64,000 bases of DNA from Eubacterium plexicaudatum ASF492 (GTDB lineage: Bacteria; Bacillota; Clostridia; Lachnospirales; Lachnospiraceae), in the NCBI RefSeq assembly GCF_000364225.2, contig NZ_AQFT02000001.1, positions 1,426,001 through 1,490,000 of the forward strand, read 5' to 3'. Below, in pieces: positions 59,414 through 64,000 of this stretch. A program made the position numbers and the translations under genes. The notes below the pieces were generated by a model. That model searched no databases and was not told the origin of the DNA. It worked only from the letters and a program-made list of their open reading frames with translations. Position 1 is the stretch's first letter, and every line of letters starts with the position of its first letter.

Positions 59414-59809
59414 ATGTCAGAGAAAAAGAAAATCCGCAGTGACCAGGAATGGCTGGAGCTGATCCAGGAATGCCGCACGAGCGGCCTGCCTGACAGAGAA
59501 TGGTGCCGGCTGCATTCCATATCCATAAAAACATTTCATAACAAAGTTTCAGACCTAAAGAAAAAATCCTGTATCATACCAGATCCGCAGGCGGCCCCAT
59601 CCAGACAGATGCACGAAGTGGTTCCACTGGAGCTGGGCAGCAGCCCTGTCCCTGATCCAGGCTGCGCTGCAAGTGATACGCTGCCGGTTCCAGCAGCCCA
59701 TGCTGCCATCACGGTCAGGATGCCGGGGTACAGCATTGAAATTGCAGACGGTGCTTCAGAAGATACCATACGGAATACGCTTCTGGCGCTGGGGAGGCTG
59801 TGCTGTTAG
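59414..59809 (+). CDS. tnpA: IS66 accessory protein TnpA
   Basis: A 131-aa basic helix-turn-helix-like protein (QEWLELIQECRTSGLPDREW, CRLHSISIKTFHNKV) with AGGAGATGATGCT before ATG. Its 3' end overlaps tnpB by 10 bases. It differs strongly from the TnpA at 23655, so the two elements belong to different IS66 subgroups. Confidence 0.88.
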   Translation: MSEKKKIRSDQEWLELIQECRTSGLPDREWCRLHSISIKTFHNKVSDLKKKSCIIPDPQAAPSRQMHEVVPLELGSSPVPDPGCAASDTLPVPAAHAAITVRMPGYSIEIADGASEDTIRNTLLALGRLCC

Positions 59810-60156
59810 GTGCATTGTCCAGTGACACGAAAGTTTATATCGTCACTGGATGCACCGATATGCGGCGCAGCTTTGACGGCCTTATGTCCCTGATCCGGGA
59901 CACTTACCAGATGGACCCTTATTCGGACGCCCTTTATCTGTTCTGCGGCCGGAAAAGAAATACGCTAAAGGCCCTGTACTTTGACCAGACGGGGTTCGTG
60001 CTCTGCACAAAACGCCTGGACAATGGAAAATTCCAGTGGCCGCGGGACGCTTCGCAAGTAAGGCCGCTTACCCGCCAGCAGCTGCGATGGCTTCTGGAAG
60101 GACTCTCCATCTGCCAGCCAAAGGCGGTGCAGCCTTCCGGCAGGAAGGACTTCTGA
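59800..60156 (+). CDS. tnpB: IS66 accessory protein TnpB
   Basis: A 118-aa IS66 orf2 product: VYIVTGCTDMRRSFDGLMSL and ALYLFCGRKRNTLKALYFDQ are family signatures. The start is probably GTG 59800, coupled to tnpA; no independent ribosome site at normal distance is visible. The following 288 bases (60157-60444) hold no gene but carry GTTATCCAC/GTGGATAAC inverted words and the tnpC promoter. Confidence 0.9.
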   Translation: MLLGALSSDTKVYIVTGCTDMRRSFDGLMSLIRDTYQMDPYSDALYLFCGRKRNTLKALYFDQTGFVLCTKRLDNGKFQWPRDASQVRPLTRQQLRWLLEGLSICQPKAVQPSGRKDF

Positions 60157-60386
60157 ACTTTTGTGCATTATGTAGAAATTTAAAAATTTATTTTCCAGCG
60201 CCGCAAGCCGCCAGGGAATGTTATCCACGACGCTGTTTTTTTCCGGGATGCTGTCCACGCATAACGCAGCGCCAGGCCGCAAAACTGTGGATAACCTGCA
60301 TGAAAAATGCTGTTTTTAAGCCTTTTTCCTGTATCTGGCGGCAGTTTCCAGTCCGTCATTGTGCCTATCGCGCAGGTATGGTCGGT

Positions 60387-60415
60387 TTGATTTCATCCCC
60401 GCGTTTCCTTATAAT
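60387..60415 (+). promoter_or_regulatory. Predicted promoter of IS66 tnpC
   Basis: TTGATT (60387-60392), 17-bp spacer, TATAAT (60410-60415), 30 bases before the tnpC start. It suggests that the transposase is transcribed separately from tnpAB. Confidence 0.7.
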
Positions 60416-60444
60416 GTAAGTAAATGGAAACACGGAGGGTACAC

Positions 60445-62157
60445 ATGCCAGTTAATATGGAAGACTATATCCGGCTGCTGGAAACAATGGTGGAGCAGCA
60501 GAAAATGCAGATACAGTCCCAGGACGCACGCATCCTGGAGCAGGAACAGACCATAGCACAACTGCGCGCCCTTGTGGATGAACTGCGCCTTTTAAAGTCC
60601 GGCCTGGAGGAAACGCTTGAAGAATTTAAGCGCCAGCTGTTCGGCACAAAAAGCGAGAAGACAAAAACTCCGCCAGCCAGTGCCGGGGATGAACCGGAAA
60701 ACCCGCCTGAAAAAACAACGGTGAAGGAACACACCCGGACGAAAAAGAAGAAAGCCACGAGGGATGAGCGTTATGCGGACATCCCTGTCCGCGATGTCAT
60801 AATCCCTGTCCCGGATAAAGACCGGCTCTGCCCGTACTGCAATGCGGAAATGATCCTGCTTGGATATAAACAAGTCCGCACAGAGCTGCGTATAACCCCG
60901 GCAAAAGTGGAGCGTGTCCGCTATATGCAGGAAGAACTGATCTGCCCGGAATGCCGTAAAGACGGCGACGGCACAATCGTGCAGGCGCAGACGCCTGTAC
61001 CGCTTATGGCGCACAGCCCGGCGTCGCCGTCTGTTGTTGCGTACGTCATGTTTGAAAAAAGTTTTGTAAGCGTCCCATACTACCGCCAGGAGGCCTGCAT
61101 GGCCCAGCTTGGATTGGAGCTGCCGCGTGAAACCATGGCAAACTGGTATATAAAATGTGCCATGGAATATTTCCAGCCGGTATATGACCAAATGCACCGG
61201 CTCCTCCTGCAAAGGGATATTATCCATGCGGATGAAACAACCTGCCAGGTGCTGCACGAAAAGGGGAAAGCCGCGGAATCTATATCATACATGTGGATGT
61301 ATTTAAGCGGGAGCGACGGCCTGGCGCCGATCGTACTCTATGAATACCAGGCGGGGCGCAGCGGCGTTTTCCCAAAAGCTTTCCTGGAGGGTTTTTCCGG
61401 CATCGTGCAGTGCGATGGGTACAGCGGCTATAACCAGGTGGAGGATGTGGTCCTTGCCGTATGCTCTGCGCACTGCCGCAGAAAATTTTACGAAGCCCTC
61501 CCGGCAGAACGGCGGAAAAAGCTGAAGCTGCTGGACATAAATTCAGAAACGGATGTAAAAGACATCCCGCTTCCGGATCCGGAACAGATGGAAAACATGA
61601 TCCCGGCTGAGATCGGCCTCGTGTTTTTCAACAAGCTCTTTTTCATTGAAAAAGGGCTGAAAGGCATGGGCCCAGAAAAGCGCCAGGAAAAACGGCTGGA
61701 AAAGGAGGCACCTGTCTGGGAAAAGTTCTGGTCATGGATTGAAGCCCTAAAACCGCTTGGCGGCAGCAAGCTGGAAAAAGCCGTCAATTATTCAATAAAC
61801 CACAGAGAGACACTACAGAGCTATATGCTGGACGGCAGATGCGAACTTTCTAATAATAGAGCCGAACGCTGCGCAAAATCGTATGCTATTGGCAGGAAGA
61901 ACTCGCTGTTCCACACATCTGCGGCTGGGGCAGAAGCAAGTGCGCTTGTTTACAGTATAATAGAAACCGCAAAAGCCAATAAGCTGAATGTATTCCAATA
62001 CCTTTATGTCCTGCTGCTGTACATGCCTGAGCATAAAGATGATCCTAATGCAGTTAAAACGCTTCTTCCGTGGAGTGATTTTATCAAAGAACGCTGCACA
62101 GGACTGATCGATGTTGAAGCGATAACACCTGAAAACAAACCTCAATTGCCAATATAG
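60445..62157 (+). CDS. tnpC: IS66 transposase TnpC
   Basis: A 570-aa DDE transposase. ATG 60445 is chosen over 60424 because GGAGGG lies 6 bases upstream. Coiled-coil N-terminus (METMVEQQKMQIQSQDARIL), a zinc-finger region with CPYCNAEMILLG and CPECRKDGDG, then the catalytic core: IHADETTCQVLHEKG, VQCDGYSGYNQV and LSNNRAERCAKSYAIGRKNS. The frame is intact, so the element is probably active. Confidence 0.94.
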   Translation: MPVNMEDYIRLLETMVEQQKMQIQSQDARILEQEQTIAQLRALVDELRLLKSGLEETLEEFKRQLFGTKSEKTKTPPASAGDEPENPPEKTTVKEHTRTKKKKATRDERYADIPVRDVIIPVPDKDRLCPYCNAEMILLGYKQVRTELRITPAKVERVRYMQEELICPECRKDGDGTIVQAQTPVPLMAHSPASPSVVAYVMFEKSFVSVPYYRQEACMAQLGLELPRETMANWYIKCAMEYFQPVYDQMHRLLLQRDIIHADETTCQVLHEKGKAAESISYMWMYLSGSDGLAPIVLYEYQAGRSGVFPKAFLEGFSGIVQCDGYSGYNQVEDVVLAVCSAHCRRKFYEALPAERRKKLKLLDINSETDVKDIPLPDPEQMENMIPAEIGLVFFNKLFFIEKGLKGMGPEKRQEKRLEKEAPVWEKFWSWIEALKPLGGSKLEKAVNYSINHRETLQSYMLDGRCELSNNRAERCAKSYAIGRKNSLFHTSAAGAEASALVYSIIETAKANKLNVFQYLYVLLLYMPEHKDDPNAVKTLLPWSDFIKERCTGLIDVEAITPENKPQLPI

Positions 62158-63432
62158 ACTATTTTACACCTAAACGGAACATATGTGGAACGGTAGGTTA
62201 TTCATCGCTTACGAAAAATATGATCAATAAGATGTATGTGAAGGATTTGTCCAGGAAGATGAAGACGGCACACAGGGCATACTGGAAGAACGGCGAGTAT
62301 TCTTCGGGGGAGGGGCGGTTCCGTATGGATACGTCAATATAGACAGGCATCTTTACCCAGATGATAAGGTGAAGGGTACGGTGCAGGAGATATTCCGGCT
62401 GTTCCAGCAGGGAAGTTCCATGAAGGAGATTGCAAGGCGAATGTCTCAAAAAGAGATTAACCCGAAAGCATATAAGATGCTGCGGTTCGGGCATGAGGTT
62501 CCGGCGGATTTTAATACAAAATGGAATTATGTGACTGTGCGGACTATACTGACGAATTATGCTTATGTCGGGGACAGTGTCCATAACAGGTACAAGAGGG
62601 TAAATGGGAAGCAGGTAAAAATACCGAAAGAAGAATGGGTAGTTGTGGAGGGCACACATGAAGCATTGGTAAGCCGGGAGGATTTTGAACGGGTCCAGGA
62701 ACTGCTGGCGGGCAATGCTGAAAGATTCCATTCCACACATGGGGAAAACGGCTATGACCATGCCCGGTTTAATTTCCTGGGGAAAAAGATTATATGTGCG
62801 GACTGCGGAAAGGTAATGGGATTCCGTACAGAGGGAGTTAAGCATGATAAGAAGTTTTACCGGTGCAAGACTTATCTTCAATCAACCCATGGAAGCTGTA
62901 CGAACCATAAAGTGTCATTGGAGGAAGTCAACCAGGCTGTTTTTGGAACTGTCACTGCACATATGAGGCTCTGTATTGATGCGGAGGAAACAGTGAGGCG
63001 GATGAACGCAAAGGCCGGGAGTTTGAGAAAGTATGATATTTATGGAAAGGAAGCTGACAGGATAAGGAAGGAACTGCGGAAAGAGACTGATGTAAAAGCC
63101 GGGGTTTTCGAGGATTATAAGGACGGGCTGATTGATGAAGAACAGTATGTGCAGATTAGTGGAAAATATGCTGAAAAAATCAGGGAGCTGTCGGCAAGGC
63201 TTGTGGAAGTCCAAAAGGCTCAGGCAGAGCATTCCAGTGAATACCGCATAGACGGCGGCTGGAAGGCGGCGGTTGATAAATACCTGGATATGCAGAGTCT
63301 GACAAGGGAAATGGTCGAGGCGTTTGTGGATAAGGTCGTGGTGCATGAAGACGCATGTGTTGAGGTATATCTGAAATATGATGATGTGCTGGAGGAACTG
63401 TTGAGGATAAGGGCAGAGAGGGAGGCGGTTTA

Positions 63433-64000
63433 GTGGATAGGATGATAGTTGCCATGTATCTCCGTCTTTCCAATGAGGACAGCGATAAGGGGAAATTTGA
63501 AGAGAGCAACAGTATATCGGCGCAGAGGGTACTTCTGAAAAAACACATAGAGGAACTGCTGCAGGGGCAGGAATACAGTATCACAGAGTTTTGTGATGAC
63601 GGATATTCCGGCGTTGATTTCCGCAGGCCGGGAGTTCAGGCATTGATCGAGGCGGCAAAAAGCGGGAATATTAACATGGTCATTGTAAAGGACTTCTCCC
63701 GGTTCGAAAGGGATTATCTGGAAGTGGGGAGGTTCCTGGAATATATCTTTCCTATTTTACAGATACGGTTCGTGTCCGTGAATGACAGCTACGACAGTGA
63801 CGATAAGTTCGGGGCAACCGGAGGGATGAGTGTTGCGTTGAAGAATCTGGTCTATGGGATGTACAGCGCCGATTTGTCAAAGAAGGTGCGTACTGCCAGG
63901 GATACAAGGGTACGGAACGGGGAGTTTGTCGGACAGTTTGCCCCTTATGGATATCGGAAGAACCCGGAGGATAAACATAAGCTGTTAGTTGATGAAGATT
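63433..64000 (+). CDS. Large serine recombinase 3 of triad B, 3' end cut by the window
   Basis: The frame runs open to the window end (about 189 residues seen). GTG 63433 overlaps the TAG of recombinase 2, with GGAGG 7 bases upstream; ATG 63442 is the alternative. Catalytic Ser13 in MYLRLSNEDSD; KDFSRFERDYLEVGRFLEYI has Phe and Glu where relatives have Leu and Gly. Matches recombinase 3 of triad A in order and overlap style. Confidence 0.92.
   Translation, partial: MDRMIVAMYLRLSNEDSDKGKFEESNSISAQRVLLKKHIEELLQGQEYSITEFCDDGYSGVDFRRPGVQALIEAAKSGNINMVIVKDFSRFERDYLEVGRFLEYIFPILQIRFVSVNDSYDSDDKFGATGGMSVALKNLVYGMYSADLSKKVRTARDTRVRNGEFVGQFAPYGYRKNPEDKHKLLVDED

Larger units (their letters stand above)
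59238..62212 (+). mobile_element. IS66-family insertion in recombinase 2 of triad B
   Basis: 29-bp terminal inverted repeats (59238-59266 and 62184-62212, one mismatch; ends GTAAGCGATGAATAACC) bound 2,975 bp. The 8-bp duplication GAAAAATA is at 59230-59237 and 62213-62220. All three genes are intact, and the ends and proteins differ from the IS66 at 23473. Confidence 0.96.
58766..63433 (+). pseudogene. Large serine recombinase 2 of triad B, split by IS66
   Basis: Halves 58766-59237 and 62221-63433 join at the IS66 target duplication to read MMPLKNMINKMYVKDLSRKM. Catalytic Ser40 in LYARLSEETEE; KDLSRLGRDYVETGNYIERV; zinc ribbon CADCGKVMGFR with FYRCKTYLQSTHGSC. One further base is missing in the G5 run 62306-62310 (one more G gives SSGGGAVPYGYVNIDRH). 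Reconstructed length is about 561 aa. It parallels recombinase 2 of triad A. Its stop overlaps the start of recombinase 3. Confidence 0.9.

Overview
The window reads as a chromosomal stretch of a low-to-moderate GC anaerobic Firmicute, most likely Lachnospiraceae/Clostridia. The reasons are the Gram-positive-type leucyl-tRNA synthetase, AGGAGG ribosome sites, BceAB/FtsX-type two-component/ABC modules, IS66 and IS1380 elements, tandem large serine recombinases and a DUF6870-like gene. No rRNA, tRNA or CRISPR array was found. About 1-5.5 kb looks like core genome (beta-propeller-like protein, leuS, a secreted leucine-rich-repeat protein); most of the rest is accessory DNA.

Layout: 5.7-6.9 kb unknown and broken genes; 6.9-12 kb an intact regulator/kinase/ABC transporter module; 12.3-16.8 kb a decayed BceRSAB-like module whose regulator has lost its phosphoacceptor region; 16.9-18.5 kb an IS; 18.5-29.8 kb a four-gene operon (HerA-type ATPase, DNA/RNA non-specific nuclease, YezG-like immunity protein, transglutaminase-like protein) in which three different ISs have hit three of the four genes. 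For each IS I can read inverted repeats and target duplications, and removing it on paper restores continuous reading across that junction. 30-34 kb holds mobilisation debris (deleted RecD2-like helicase, relaxase, MobC, oriT-like hairpins). 34.2-43.8 kb is a sugar locus: RpiR regulator, UDP-glycosyltransferase, ChbG/YdjC deacetylase, GH1 6-phospho-beta-glucosidase, PTS EIIBC and EIIA, GH2 enzyme.

44.3-51.5 kb is the end of an integrative element: two sister XRE regulators, a DUF6870-like protein and three consecutive large serine recombinases. 51.7-56.2 kb holds an Rpn-like nuclease and a transposon (Zn-ribbon protein, integrase-type transposase, AAA ATPase, small accessory protein). 56.5-64 kb is a phage tape-measure fragment followed by a second serine-recombinase triad in the same order, its first gene broken by a 41-bp tandem duplication and its second by an IS66.

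About twenty reading frames break in one way: a base (two in one case) is missing, usually at a short homopolymer, including in the essential leuS. The simplest reading is uncorrected indel error in the source sequence, so genes called frameshifted here may be intact in the organism. IS insertions, the 41-bp duplication and the large in-frame deletions are a different class and look real.
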